NCBI RefSeq assembly: GCF_004570865.1 | Contig: NZ_SPQS01000019.1 | Location: 107,924 to 171,923, forward strand | Source: Bradyrhizobium frederickii | GTDB lineage: Bacteria > Pseudomonadota > Alphaproteobacteria > Rhizobiales > Xanthobacteraceae | Direction: 5' to 3' | Length of the DNA stretch: 64,000 bases | The notes under the pieces: model-generated | The model's database searches: none | Told to the model about the DNA's origin: nothing | What the model saw: the letters and a program-made list of their open reading frames with translations, nothing else | Translations under genes and position numbers: made by a program | Shown here: positions 43,065-51,314 of the stretch, piece by piece | Position numbering within the stretch: the first letter of the stretch is position 1 | Layout of the letters: every line of letters starts with the position of its first letter

Positions 43065-43919
43065 ATGACTTTGAGAAGTATTCCTGTCGAGATGGACGGC
43101 GAGAAAGTCGGCTTGATCGATGCCATGCTGGACCGCGTCGTCGACGAGCACCGCGTCTTCCTGCCGCTGGCCATCGAGAGCGGAAGTCGGGCCTGGGGTT
43201 TCGCGTCTCCTGACAGCGACTACGACTGTCGTTTCGTCTATGTGCGTCGTGCGGTCGATCACATTACGCCGTGGGTCAGCCGTGACGTCATCGAGCTGCC
43301 GTTTGAGGGGGATCTCGACGCGAACGGTTGGGATTTGCGCAAGGCGCTGCAGCTTCTGTTGAAGGGCAATGCGGTGATCGTGGAATGGCTGTGCTCGCCC
43401 GTCGTTTACAGGGGGCAGGCATGGTTTCGCGACGAATTTCTGGCGTTTGCCCGAGAGGCGGCAAGTCGTGAGGCCATCTGCCGCCATTATCTTCATCTCG
43501 GTGAGCGGCAGCGACGGGTCTATTTCGGCGACGGGACAAGCGTTGCGCAAAAGAAAATCTTCTATGCACTTCGACCGGCCGCCGCGTTGCGATGGCTGCG
43601 CCTGCATCCGACCGAAGCCGTGGCGCCGATGCATTTTCCCACCCTCATGGAGGAGTGCGACCCGCCGGGAGAACTGAAGTTGGAGGTCATCGATCTCATG
43701 GCCCGAAAGGCGATCACACACGAACTCGGTTCGGCGCCTCTGCCGCGAACCGTGTCCAGCTTCCTCGATACGGAGTTCGAGCTTGCCCGTGGTCTCTTCG
43801 AAGGAAGTGGAGCAAGCGCATCGGAAGAGATGATCATTCGGGCACAACAGTTTTACCGCGGCGTGGTGGAGCGCCTCGAACGCGAAAGCGGTGCTGTTCT
43901 TCCGTTCCGGCTCGCCTGA
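43065..43919 (+). CDS. nucleotidyltransferase, RlaP/YcgL-type
   Basis: 284 residues. N-terminal polymerase-beta-type nucleotidyltransferase core: ESGSRAWGFASPDSDYDCRFVYV, with GS at 40-41 and metal-binding Asp52 and Asp54, plus a third acidic position downstream. Matches the RlaP family (COG3541/PF10127), predicted to act in RNA repair or nucleotide transfer; substrate not established. MDGEKVGLIDAML (43092) is an alternative start. The stop codon TGA shares its A with the ATG of gluQ, so the two genes are translationally coupled. GC is slightly below neighbours. Confidence 0.83.
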   Translation: MTLRSIPVEMDGEKVGLIDAMLDRVVDEHRVFLPLAIESGSRAWGFASPDSDYDCRFVYVRRAVDHITPWVSRDVIELPFEGDLDANGWDLRKALQLLLKGNAVIVEWLCSPVVYRGQAWFRDEFLAFAREAASREAICRHYLHLGERQRRVYFGDGTSVAQKKIFYALRPAAALRWLRLHPTEAVAPMHFPTLMEECDPPGELKLEVIDLMARKAITHELGSAPLPRTVSSFLDTEFELARGLFEGSGASASEEMIIRAQQFYRGVVERLERESGAVLPFRLA

Positions 43920-44788
43920 TGCCACCCGTTTTCCGATTCGCCCCGAGCCCCAACGGCTTCCTGCATCTCGGCCACGCTTTTTCCGCGCTGCTGAATTTCG
44001 AGCGCGCCCGCAAGACCGGCGGGCGGCTGCTGTTGCGGATCGAGGACATCGACGCGACGCGCTGCCGGCCGGAATACGAGGCGGCGACCTACGAGGATCT
44101 TGCCTGGCTCGGAATTGACTGGGAGACGCCGGTGCGGCGGCAGTCGGAGCATCTCGCCGATTATCGTGCCGCGCTGGACAGGCTGTCGGCGCTTGGTCTC
44201 GTCTATCCCGCCTTCGAGAGCCGGGCAGAGATCGCAAGGCTCGTTGCCGTGCGCGAGGCGAATGGGCCATGGCCGCGCGATCCCGATGGCGCGCCGCTTT
44301 ATCCCGGCGAGGCGAAGTCGCTCCCAGCGCCCGAGCGTGACCGTCTCCTCGCATCGGGCAGGCCTTACGCGCTGCGGCTCGACATGATTGCGGCCTGCCG
44401 GCACGTCACCGGCCTGACCTGGAATGAGCTGGGCGAGGGGCCTGATGGCGAGCGCGGCACCGTCCCGGCGCGACCGCAGGCCTGGGGCGACGTGATCCTG
44501 GCCCGCAAGGAGACGCCGACCAGCTATCATCTGTCCGTCGTCGTCGACGACGCGATCCAGGGCGTCAGCGAGATCGTGCGCGGCCAGGATTTGTTTCATG
44601 CGACGGCGGTCCATCGCCTGCTCCAGGTCCTGCTCGGCCTGCCCGAACCCGCCTACCGCCATCACCGGCTGATTTGCGACGATGAGGGGCGCAAGCTGTC
44701 GAAATCGAGCCGCTCGACCGGTTTGCGCGCCTTGCGTGCGGCCGGCATCACGCCTGCCCGCATCCGCCAGCTGGTGGGATTAGGTTAA
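43919..44788 (+). CDS. gluQ: glutamyl-Q tRNA(Asp) synthetase
   Basis: 289 residues, a truncated GluRS paralogue that glutamylates queuosine-34 of tRNA-Asp. Class I synthetase features: VFRFAPSPNGFLHLGHAFSALLNF (HIGH-like), RIEDIDATRCRPEY, and GRKLSKSSRS (KMSKS-like). E. coli GluQRS has a Cys-based zinc site after the catalytic insert; here the corresponding segment reads VYPAFESRAEIA with no Cys, so zinc binding by that site is lost. Start overlaps the stop of the nucleotidyltransferase by one base (TGATG). Named gluQ/yadB in E. coli. Confidence 0.88.
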   Translation: MPPVFRFAPSPNGFLHLGHAFSALLNFERARKTGGRLLLRIEDIDATRCRPEYEAATYEDLAWLGIDWETPVRRQSEHLADYRAALDRLSALGLVYPAFESRAEIARLVAVREANGPWPRDPDGAPLYPGEAKSLPAPERDRLLASGRPYALRLDMIAACRHVTGLTWNELGEGPDGERGTVPARPQAWGDVILARKETPTSYHLSVVVDDAIQGVSEIVRGQDLFHATAVHRLLQVLLGLPEPAYRHHRLICDDEGRKLSKSSRSTGLRALRAAGITPARIRQLVGLG

Positions 44789-44893
44789 GTTTCTCTGGGG
44801 GTTAGCGAAACGTCGCCGTGACTCCGGGTGTTTCGCCGTGCCATGCTCGGCAAACAGCCCGGGGGCTCGAAGGGGATACTTCGAAGGGGATTC

Positions 44894-46165
44894 ATGGCGG
44901 CGAAGAAGCGCCCAGCGCGCACCACGAAGACGTCCAGCCGACCGCCTCGGAAGCGGTCCGGGGCGACTGGGCAGGTGCGCAAGCGCAGTCCCAAGACGGT
45001 CGCGCCTGATGTGGTCCAGGCGGCGCTCGCCGCCTTTGCCCATGAGGTTCGCACCCCCCTGACCGGCATTCTGGCGATCAGCGACCTGCTCGCGACCTCC
45101 GATCTCGGCGAACGGGAGCGGCGCTGGGCCGACACCATCAAGGCCGGTGCCGAGCATCTGGCGAGCCTTGCCACGCTGTTCGTGGATGCCGCCAGAAGCG
45201 GCAAGGGGACCGGGAAGGGCGGCAGCACGCTGCGGCAGGATCTGTTCGATCTGCGCACGCTTGCCCGCAGCGCCGGCGATTCGCTTGCGGGGCGCGCCGC
45301 GGCCAAGGGTCTCCAGGCCCAGGTCGAGATCTCCGACAAGCTCCCCGGCCTCGTGGTCGGCGATTCCGTCCGCCTGCGCGCGGCGCTCGAGAACCTGATC
45401 GACAATGCCGTGAAATTCACGGACCAGGGCGGCGTGGCGCTCGCGGTCGCTCCCACCAAGGGCAAAGAGAAGGGTAGAGCCAAAGGCAAAGACAGGGTCG
45501 GCGTTGCCTTCGCGGTGTCCGACAGCGGCATCGGCCTCACCATGGGCGAGATCAAGCGGCTGTTCCGCCCGTTCACCCAGGCCAACGTCACCATCGCCTC
45601 GCGCTTCGGCGGCGCTGGCCTCGGCCTCTCCTCGGTCAAGCAATTGGCGCGGGCGATGGGCGGCGACATCACCGTCGCACCGCGGCGCGGCGGCGGCGCC
45701 ACCTTCACCCTGACGGTATCGCTGGATGCCACCGGACCGGGCAAATCCAGCAAGGCGAAGGACGAAGCCGGGACTGATGCGGTCGCGGCGCTGCGCGTCC
45801 TCAGCGTCGAGGACAATCCGTTCGGCCGTGTCGTGCTCAACACGATCTTGACCGAGCTCGGCCATCATGCCGAGTTCATCGGGCGCGGCGAGGACGCGGT
45901 CGGCCGGCTGGCGCAAGGCGGGTTCGATGCGGTGCTGATGGACATGGTGCTGCCAGGCATCGACGGCGTCGAGGCCATCAGGCGGATCCGCACCATGGAC
46001 GCGCCGTTGGCTCAGATCCCGATCATCGGCGTGTCCGGCCGCGGCGAGGACGAAGCGGCCTCGCGCGAGGCCGGCGCAGACGCCTTCCTGGTCAAGCCCG
46101 TGTCTCCGCGTGCTTTAGCGACTGCGCTGCTTGAAGCGACACGCCGTGAGGAAGCCGCGACTTGA
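44894..46165 (+). CDS. hybrid sensor histidine kinase/response regulator, soluble
   Basis: 423 residues, no TM helix. Basic, Lys/Arg/Pro/Ser-rich N-terminus (about 1-40), HisKA domain with the phosphoacceptor in FAHEVRTPLTGIL (about 50), HATPase_c (N-box ALENLIDNAVKFTDQ; G boxes SDSGIGLT, FGGAGLGLSS), then a C-terminal receiver (about 300-420) with VEDN, DAVLMDMVLPGIDG and LVKPVS. Such soluble kinases with a terminal receiver usually sense cytosolic signals. Start 44894 (22 residues after an alternative) chosen for the GAAGGGG RBS and for basic N-terminus. Its 3' end overlaps the convergent yihY gene by 74 bases. Confidence 0.9.
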   Translation: MAAKKRPARTTKTSSRPPRKRSGATGQVRKRSPKTVAPDVVQAALAAFAHEVRTPLTGILAISDLLATSDLGERERRWADTIKAGAEHLASLATLFVDAARSGKGTGKGGSTLRQDLFDLRTLARSAGDSLAGRAAAKGLQAQVEISDKLPGLVVGDSVRLRAALENLIDNAVKFTDQGGVALAVAPTKGKEKGRAKGKDRVGVAFAVSDSGIGLTMGEIKRLFRPFTQANVTIASRFGGAGLGLSSVKQLARAMGGDITVAPRRGGGATFTLTVSLDATGPGKSSKAKDEAGTDAVAALRVLSVEDNPFGRVVLNTILTELGHHAEFIGRGEDAVGRLAQGGFDAVLMDMVLPGIDGVEAIRRIRTMDAPLAQIPIIGVSGRGEDEAASREAGADAFLVKPVSPRALATALLEATRREEAAT

Positions 46166-46985
46166 TGATCGCGGCGTTGAGCTCGCCGCCGTAAACGAAG
46201 ATCGCGGCGATGAAGTACAGAAACACAAGCGCGATGATCACCGAGGCGAGGCCCGCATACATCGTCACGTAGTTGTTGGCGAAGCGGGCCAGATATTGGC
46301 CGAACACGATGCTCGAGATCAGCGACGCCACAATGGTGAAGACGATGCCGGGCAATATCTGCAGGAAGCTGCGCCGTCCCGCCGGCAGCCAGGCGTGCAG
46401 GATGATTAGAGCCACCACCAGCGCGCCGATGGAGATGCCGTAGCGCACCCAGGTGAGGATGCTTTCGTTGGATTCGACGAACAGCGGAATGTGGCGCCGC
46501 GCCGCCTCGATGATGAGCGGGCCGAGCACGATCAGGAACGCCATGGCGAGGGCAGTGAAGGCCGCGATGATCGTATAGGCGATCGATTCCAGCCGGAGCC
46601 AGTACCAGCTCCGCATCTCGACCACCGCATAGGCGCGGTTGAGTGCGATCCGCAGCGCCTCGACACCGTTGGAGGCGAAATAGAGCGACAGCGCCGCGCC
46701 GATGGTCAGCAGTCCGGTCCGGGTCGTGGTGAGCACGTCGTGGACCTCGCCCGAGATCGAATCGGCGACCTGCTTGGGCCAGACCTGAAGCATCAGGCTG
46801 GCGGCCTGGTCGGCAAGTTCCTTGGAGCCGAAGAAGCCCGCGAGCGAGGTCAGCACGATCAGGAACGGGAACAGCGCCATCAGCGTCGACAGCGCGATGT
46901 GGCTCGCGATCGCCCAGCCGTCATCGGCAAGGAACGTGTAGAAGGCATCCATCACCACGACGTAGATGTAGCGGATCGATTTCAC
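46092..46985 (-). CDS. YihY/BrkB-family inner-membrane protein
   Basis: 297 residues, six TM helices, the YihY (formerly RNase BN-misnamed) family. Landmarks: DDGWAIASHIALSTLMALFPFLIVLTSLAGFFGS near the N-terminus, SNGVEALRIALNRAYAVVEMRSWYW, FLQILPGIVFTIVASLISSIVF and YLARFANNYVTMYAGLASVIIALVFLYFIAAIFVYGGELNA. Function unresolved; not a nuclease. Tail-to-tail with the hybrid kinase, with 74 bases of antisense overlap encoding the C-termini of both. Confidence 0.9.
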   Translation of the reverse strand: MKSIRYIYVVVMDAFYTFLADDGWAIASHIALSTLMALFPFLIVLTSLAGFFGSKELADQAASLMLQVWPKQVADSISGEVHDVLTTTRTGLLTIGAALSLYFASNGVEALRIALNRAYAVVEMRSWYWLRLESIAYTIIAAFTALAMAFLIVLGPLIIEAARRHIPLFVESNESILTWVRYGISIGALVVALIILHAWLPAGRRSFLQILPGIVFTIVASLISSIVFGQYLARFANNYVTMYAGLASVIIALVFLYFIAAIFVYGGELNAAIIKSRLPHGVSLQAAQSLKHAETRA

Positions 46986-47205
46986 TGTATGCCCTGTACT
47001 GCTCCCGCGCCCCGCAGGCGGGGAGAGGGGAAGACGGCCGATGCCGGATGCAAATCGGAAATCATTCAGCCAGCTTCTGACATTATTGGCTTAAAAGCCA
47101 GATCGCGAAGCGCCGCGCCTCGCTTCGCTCGGCCCCGGCGCATCGCCCCGGAATGACGAAACTGAGGAGATGGCGGACCGGCGCGCACGGTGTTATCACC
47201 CCTCA

Positions 47206-47400
47206 ATGGCATCCCTCTTGACGACTTTCATCCTGCCGGCGGCGGCCGGCGCCGTGGCCCTGGTGCTGCTGCTCGGGCTGATCAACATGATGCGCGGCGG
47301 CTCGCCCAACACCTCGCAGAAGCTGATGCGCTGGCGCGTGCTGCTTCAGTTCGTGGCGATCATCATTGCGATGCTCGCGGTCTGGGCGATGGGGCGCTGA
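47206..47400 (+). CDS. HIG1-domain twin-transmembrane protein
   Basis: 64 residues, two TM helices around the HIG1-type core NMMRGGSPNTSQKLMRWRVLLQFVAII. In mitochondria HIG1 proteins assist respiratory supercomplexes; in alphaproteobacteria the role is unproven. Start MASLLTTF (47206) fits the family; a 12-residue in-frame extension is unlikely. It is followed at 3 bases by the cobalamin adenosyltransferase gene, an arrangement I recall as common in Rhizobiales. Confidence 0.85.
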   Translation: MASLLTTFILPAAAGAVALVLLLGLINMMRGGSPNTSQKLMRWRVLLQFVAIIIAMLAVWAMGR

Positions 47401-47402
47401 AA

Positions 47403-47975
47403 ATGGTCGTATTGAATCGCATCTACACGAAAACCGGTGACGACGGCACGACCGCGCTCGGAACCGGCGAGCGACGTCCGAAATACGATCTGCGCATCGA
47501 GGCCTACGGCACCGTCGACGAGACCAACGCTGCGATCGGCGTGGTCAGGCTCCACACGCAAGACCTGCCAGAGCTCGACGCGATGCTCGGCCGCATCCAG
47601 AACGATCTGTTCGACCTCGGCGCCGATCTCGCGGTGCCCGAGCGTGAAGGCAAGGCGGAGCGGCTGCGGGTGGTGGCGAGCCAGGTCGAGCGGCTCGAGC
47701 GCGACATCGACGCGCTCAACGACAAGCTTGCCCCGCTCACCTCGTTCGTGCTTCCCGGCGGCACGCCGGCCGCGGCCCATCTCCACGTGGCGCGCACGAT
47801 ATGCCGCAGGGCGGAACGGGTCATCGTGGAACTGGCGGCCCGGCCTGGCGAGCCGGTCAGCGCGGCTGGCATCCAATATATGAACCGACTCTCGGACTTC
47901 CTGTTCGTGGCCAGCCGCGCCGCCAACGGCAATGGTGCCGGTGACGTGCTTTGGGTTCCAGGTCAGAACCGTTGA
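47403..47975 (+). CDS. cob(I)alamin adenosyltransferase, PduO type
   Basis: 190 residues. Transfers adenosyl from ATP to Co(I) corrinoid, giving coenzyme B12. Motifs: RIYTKTGDDGTTALGTGERRPKYD (ATP-binding), EAYGTVDETNAAIG, LPGGTPAAAHLHVARTICRRAER, and C-terminal YMNRLSDFLFVASRAAN. Single-domain, typical length. Start ATG 47403 follows the HIG1 gene by two bases. Followed by etfBA, though across a 126-bp spacer. Confidence 0.93.
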   Translation: MVVLNRIYTKTGDDGTTALGTGERRPKYDLRIEAYGTVDETNAAIGVVRLHTQDLPELDAMLGRIQNDLFDLGADLAVPEREGKAERLRVVASQVERLERDIDALNDKLAPLTSFVLPGGTPAAAHLHVARTICRRAERVIVELAARPGEPVSAAGIQYMNRLSDFLFVASRAANGNGAGDVLWVPGQNR

Positions 47976-48101
47976 CCATCACGCCTCCCGCATTTCGGGA
48001 AGCCAAATTTAGGCTCGTTGGCGCGTTGACCGGGGCAGATCAGGCCTTTAGGTTCCGCGCCAGTTGATAACCCCCTTCCCAAATTGAGTGAAAGAGGATC
48101 G

Positions 48102-48851
48102 ATGAAGGTCTTAGTGCCGGTAAAGCGGGTGGTCGATTACAACGTCAAGGTCCGCGTCAAGGGCGATGGATCGGGCGTTGAACTCGCCAACGTCAAGATG
48201 TCGATGAACCCGTTCGACGAAATCGCGGTCGAGGAAGCGCTGCGCCTGAAGGAAGCCGGCAAGGCGACCGAAGTCGTGGTGGTCTCCATTGGGCCGGCGC
48301 AGGCGTCGGAGACGATCCGCACGGGTCTTGCCATGGGCGCCGATCGCGGCATCCTGGTGAAAGCGGAAGGCGCAGTCGAGCCGCTCGCGGTCGCCAAGAT
48401 CCTGAAGAAAATCGCGGAGGAAGAGCAGCCGGGCCTGATCATTCTCGGCAAGCAGGCGATCGACGACGATTCCAATCAGACCGGCCAGATGCTGGCTGCG
48501 CTGCTCGGCTGGTCGCAGGCGACGTTCGCTTCCAAGCTCGAGGTCGAAGGCTCTGACTTCAAGGTCACCCGCGAAGTCGATGGCGGATTGCAGACCGTGA
48601 AGTTGAAGGGACCGGCGATCGTCACCACGGATCTCCGTCTCAACGAGCCGCGCTACGCCTCGCTGCCCAACATCATGAAGGCGAAGAAGAAGCCGATCGC
48701 GGAGAAGACCGTCGCCGATTACGGCGTCGACGTCGCCGCGCGTCTCGAGGTTCTCAAGACGACCGAGCCGGCGGGCCGCAAGGCAGGCGTCAAGGTCAAG
48801 GACGTCGCCGAGCTGGTGTCGAAACTCAAGAACGAAGCCGGGGTGCTCTGA
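48102..48851 (+). CDS. etfB: electron transfer flavoprotein beta subunit
   Basis: 249 residues. ETF accepts electrons from acyl-CoA dehydrogenases and hands them to ETF:quinone oxidoreductase. MKVLVPVKRVVDYNVKVRVK is the standard N-terminus; AMP/FAD contact motif in ALRLKEAG, IGPAQASETIRTGLAMGADRG, and QAIDDDSNQTGQMLAALLGW. An upstream ATG (48084) is rejected since conservation begins at 48102 and GAGGAT precedes it. Stop overlaps etfA start by one base. Confidence 0.96.
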   Translation: MKVLVPVKRVVDYNVKVRVKGDGSGVELANVKMSMNPFDEIAVEEALRLKEAGKATEVVVVSIGPAQASETIRTGLAMGADRGILVKAEGAVEPLAVAKILKKIAEEEQPGLIILGKQAIDDDSNQTGQMLAALLGWSQATFASKLEVEGSDFKVTREVDGGLQTVKLKGPAIVTTDLRLNEPRYASLPNIMKAKKKPIAEKTVADYGVDVAARLEVLKTTEPAGRKAGVKVKDVAELVSKLKNEAGVL

Positions 48852-49795
48852 TGACGACGCTTCTGATTGCCGAACACGACAATGCGTCGCTCAAGGATGC
48901 GACCAACAAGGCCCTGACCGCGGCTGCCGCGCTCGGCGCGGATGTCGAGGTTCTCGTTGCCGGCCAGAACGCCAAGGCCGCAGCCGATGCCGCCGCCAAG
49001 CTCGCCGGTGTGACGAAGGTGCGGCTCGCCGACGGCGACCTCTATGCGCACGATCTTGCCGAGCCGCTGGCCGCGCTGATCGTCTCGCTGGCGCCCGGCT
49101 ATGACGCCATCGTCGCGCCCGCGACCTCGCGCTTCAAGAACGTGATGCCGCGGGTCGCCGCCCTGCTCGACGTCATGCAGGTCTCGGAGATCATCAAGGT
49201 CGTCGCCCCTGATACGTTCGAGCGCCCGATCTATGCCGGCAACGCGATCCAGACGGTGAAGTCCAAGGACGCCAAGAAGGTCATCACGGTGCGGACCTCG
49301 ACCTTCGCTGCTGCGGGCGAGGGCGGCAGCGCGCCGGTCGAGGCCGTTCAGGCGGCGGCCGATCCGGGTCTGTCGACCTTCGTCGGCGAGGAGGTCGCCA
49401 AGAGCGACCGTCCCGAGCTGACCTCGGCCAAGATCATCGTCTCCGGCGGCCGCGCCATGCAGAGCCGCGAGAACTTTGCCAAGTACATCGAGCCGCTCGC
49501 CGACAAACTGGGCGCCGGTGTCGGTGCCTCACGCGCGGCGGTCGACGCCGGCTATGCGCCGAACGACTGGCAGGTCGGCCAGACCGGCAAGGTGGTGGCG
49601 CCCGAGCTCTATGTCGCCATCGGCATTTCCGGCGCGATCCAGCATCTGGCCGGCATGAAGGACTCCAAGGTGATCGTCGCGATCAACAAGGACGAGGACG
49701 CGCCGATCTTCCAGGTTGCCGATTACGGCCTGGTCGCCGATCTCTACCAGGCGGTTCCGGAGCTGACGGCCGAACTCGGCAAGCTCGGCAAGTAA
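48851..49795 (+). CDS. etfA: electron transfer flavoprotein alpha subunit
   Basis: 314 residues. N-terminal domain (1-190) and FAD-binding domain II (190-310) with KIIVSGGRAMQSRENF, GASRAAVDAGYAPNDWQVGQTGKVVAPELYVAIGISGAIQHLAGM (the canonical ETF-alpha signature) and IVAINKDEDAPIFQVADYGLVADL. Forms the heterodimer with EtfB. Followed by a strong terminator, so etfBA is a bicistronic unit. Confidence 0.97.
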   Translation: MTTLLIAEHDNASLKDATNKALTAAAALGADVEVLVAGQNAKAAADAAAKLAGVTKVRLADGDLYAHDLAEPLAALIVSLAPGYDAIVAPATSRFKNVMPRVAALLDVMQVSEIIKVVAPDTFERPIYAGNAIQTVKSKDAKKVITVRTSTFAAAGEGGSAPVEAVQAAADPGLSTFVGEEVAKSDRPELTSAKIIVSGGRAMQSRENFAKYIEPLADKLGAGVGASRAAVDAGYAPNDWQVGQTGKVVAPELYVAIGISGAIQHLAGMKDSKVIVAINKDEDAPIFQVADYGLVADLYQAVPELTAELGKLGK

Positions 49796-49806
49796 AAGAC
49801 GTCGAA

Positions 49807-49849
49807 AACACCGGCCGGAGGTATAAACTCCGGCCGGTGTTGCTTTTTT
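49807..49849 (+). terminator. Rho-independent terminator after etfA
   Basis: AACACCGGCCGGAG (49807-49820) pairs perfectly with CTCCGGCCGGTGTT (49828-49841) over 14 bp with loop GTATAAA, followed by GCTTTTTT. Twelve bases beyond the stop codon. Confidence 0.93.
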
Positions 49850-49990
49850 GAGCCGTTTTCTTGGCGTGGGGCACGCCTTCGACGCGATCAAATCTAGGTT
49901 TCGAGCCAAGGTTCTGATTAAATCGGACCTCCCGGCTCAAGGGGTAGTGGCAGGGCGCGCTCGTCGCGCGCCGTTCCGGTGGATGGCAAT

Positions 49991-50872
49991 ATGGCGGCAG
50001 TGATCAAGAAGGTCGGTGTGATCGGCGCGGGTCAGATGGGCAACGGCATCGCGCATGTCGCGGCGCTCGCCGGCTTCGACGTGGTGCTCAACGACATCTC
50101 GGCCGATCGCCTCAAGTCGGGCATGGCCACCATCAACGGCAATCTGGCGCGCCAGGTCTCCAAGAAGGCTGTTACCGAGGACGACAAGGCCAAGGCCATG
50201 GCGCGCATCACGCCGGCCGAAAAGCTCGACGACCTCGCCGATTGCGACCTCGTGATCGAGACCGCGGTCGAGAAGGAAGAGGTCAAGCGCAAGATCTTCC
50301 ACGAGCTCTGCGCCGTGCTGAAGCCGGAGGCGATCGTCGCCTCCGATACGTCCTCGATCTCCATCACGCGGCTCGCCGCCGCCACCGACCGGCCCGAGCG
50401 CTTCATCGGCATTCACTTCATGAATCCGGTTCCGCTGATGGAGCTGGTGGAGCTGATCCGCGGCATCGCCACCGACGATGCGACCTTCGAGGCGTCCAAG
50501 GAATTCGTCGCCAAGCTCGGCAAGCAGGTCGCGGTCTCCGAGGATTTCCCGGCCTTCATCGTCAACCGCATCCTGTTGCCGATGATCAACGAGGCGATCT
50601 ACACGCTGTATGAGGGCGTCGGCAATGTCGAGGCGATCGACGCGGCGATGAAGCTCGGGGCGCACCATCCGATGGGCCCGCTCGAGCTCGCCGATTTCAT
50701 CGGCCTCGATACCTGCCTCTCGATCATGCAGGTGCTGCACGAGGGCCTCGCCGATTCCAAATACCGCCCGTGCCCGCTGCTGGTGAAATACGTCGAGGCC
50801 GGCTGGCTCGGCCGCAAGACCCAGCGCGGCTTCTACGATTACCGCGGCGCCAAACCGGTTCCGACGCGGTAG
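49991..50872 (+). CDS. hbdA: 3-hydroxyacyl-CoA dehydrogenase (3-hydroxybutyryl-CoA dehydrogenase type)
   Basis: 293-residue single-domain-pair HADH. Rossmann motif VGVIGAGQMGNGIAHVAA; catalytic His region FIGIHFMNPVPLMELVELI; Asn/Ser contacts SDTSSISITRLA; C-terminal domain DFPAFIVNRILLPMINEAIYTLYEGVGNVEAIDAAMKLG and GPLELADFIGLDTCL. NAD-dependent oxidation of 3-hydroxyacyl-CoA in beta-oxidation or PHB metabolism. Start ATG 49991; GTG 49979 is a possible alternative. Placement after etfBA is functionally coherent and, as I recall, matches Bradyrhizobium. Confidence 0.93.
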   Translation: MAAVIKKVGVIGAGQMGNGIAHVAALAGFDVVLNDISADRLKSGMATINGNLARQVSKKAVTEDDKAKAMARITPAEKLDDLADCDLVIETAVEKEEVKRKIFHELCAVLKPEAIVASDTSSISITRLAAATDRPERFIGIHFMNPVPLMELVELIRGIATDDATFEASKEFVAKLGKQVAVSEDFPAFIVNRILLPMINEAIYTLYEGVGNVEAIDAAMKLGAHHPMGPLELADFIGLDTCLSIMQVLHEGLADSKYRPCPLLVKYVEAGWLGRKTQRGFYDYRGAKPVPTR

Positions 50873-50900
50873 GACGGCGGCGCCGTTGGGTGGATTGGTG

Positions 50901-51028
50901 CCGTAGGGTGGGCAAAGGCGCATTTGCGCCGTGCCCACCATCTCACCATTGCAGCCAAAAATGCGTGGGCACGCTTCCGCCGTCGCTCTTCGAGCTATGG
51001 CGGACAAGTCGCTTTGCCCACCCTACGG
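50901..51028. repeat. intergenic element with 17-bp terminal inverted repeats (copy 2)
   Basis: Ends CCGTAGGGTGGGCAAAG (50901-50917) / CTTTGCCCACCCTACGG (51012-51028), the same family as 11560-11660 but 128 bp here, with a longer middle (GCCGTGCCCACC ... GCGTGGGCACGC). Lies in the spacer after the hydroxyacyl-CoA dehydrogenase. Non-coding. Confidence 0.8.
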
Positions 51029-51113
51029 CACCTCGGCCGTGGCTCCCTGTGTGACATTTCATGTCGCGTTAACCTCTCCCGCCTAGGTTACGGCCGGTAC
51101 GAGGGTTCGCGTA

Positions 51114-51308
51114 ATGGATATGATGGCAATGGTCAGCACCATGCTGGCCGCTCAGCAAGGCGCGCTGCAGTCGAATATCGCGGCGACGCTGACCAAGCAG
51201 AACGCGGATATGGAGAAATCCACCGTCCTGACGCTGCTCGGCGCCGGCCAGCCCTCGCTCGCCAATGTCGGCCCGGGCGTCGGCGGCAATCTCAACGTCA
51301 CCGCCTGA
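51114..51308 (+). CDS. YjfB-like putative motility protein
   Basis: 64 residues: MDMMAMVSTMLAAQQGALQSNIAATLTKQNADMEKSTVLTLLGAG and a Gly/Asn-rich tail PGVGGNLNVTA. The short helical N-terminal pattern (repeated Met, Gln, with V-x-x-K-x-x-x-x-x-E-K) fits the YjfB-like family, labelled 'putative motility protein' in rhizobia. No flagellar genes are close. Convergent with tlpA, whose stop is 6 bp downstream. Confidence 0.75.
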   Translation: MDMMAMVSTMLAAQQGALQSNIAATLTKQNADMEKSTVLTLLGAGQPSLANVGPGVGGNLNVTA

Positions 51309-51314
51309 AAATAT

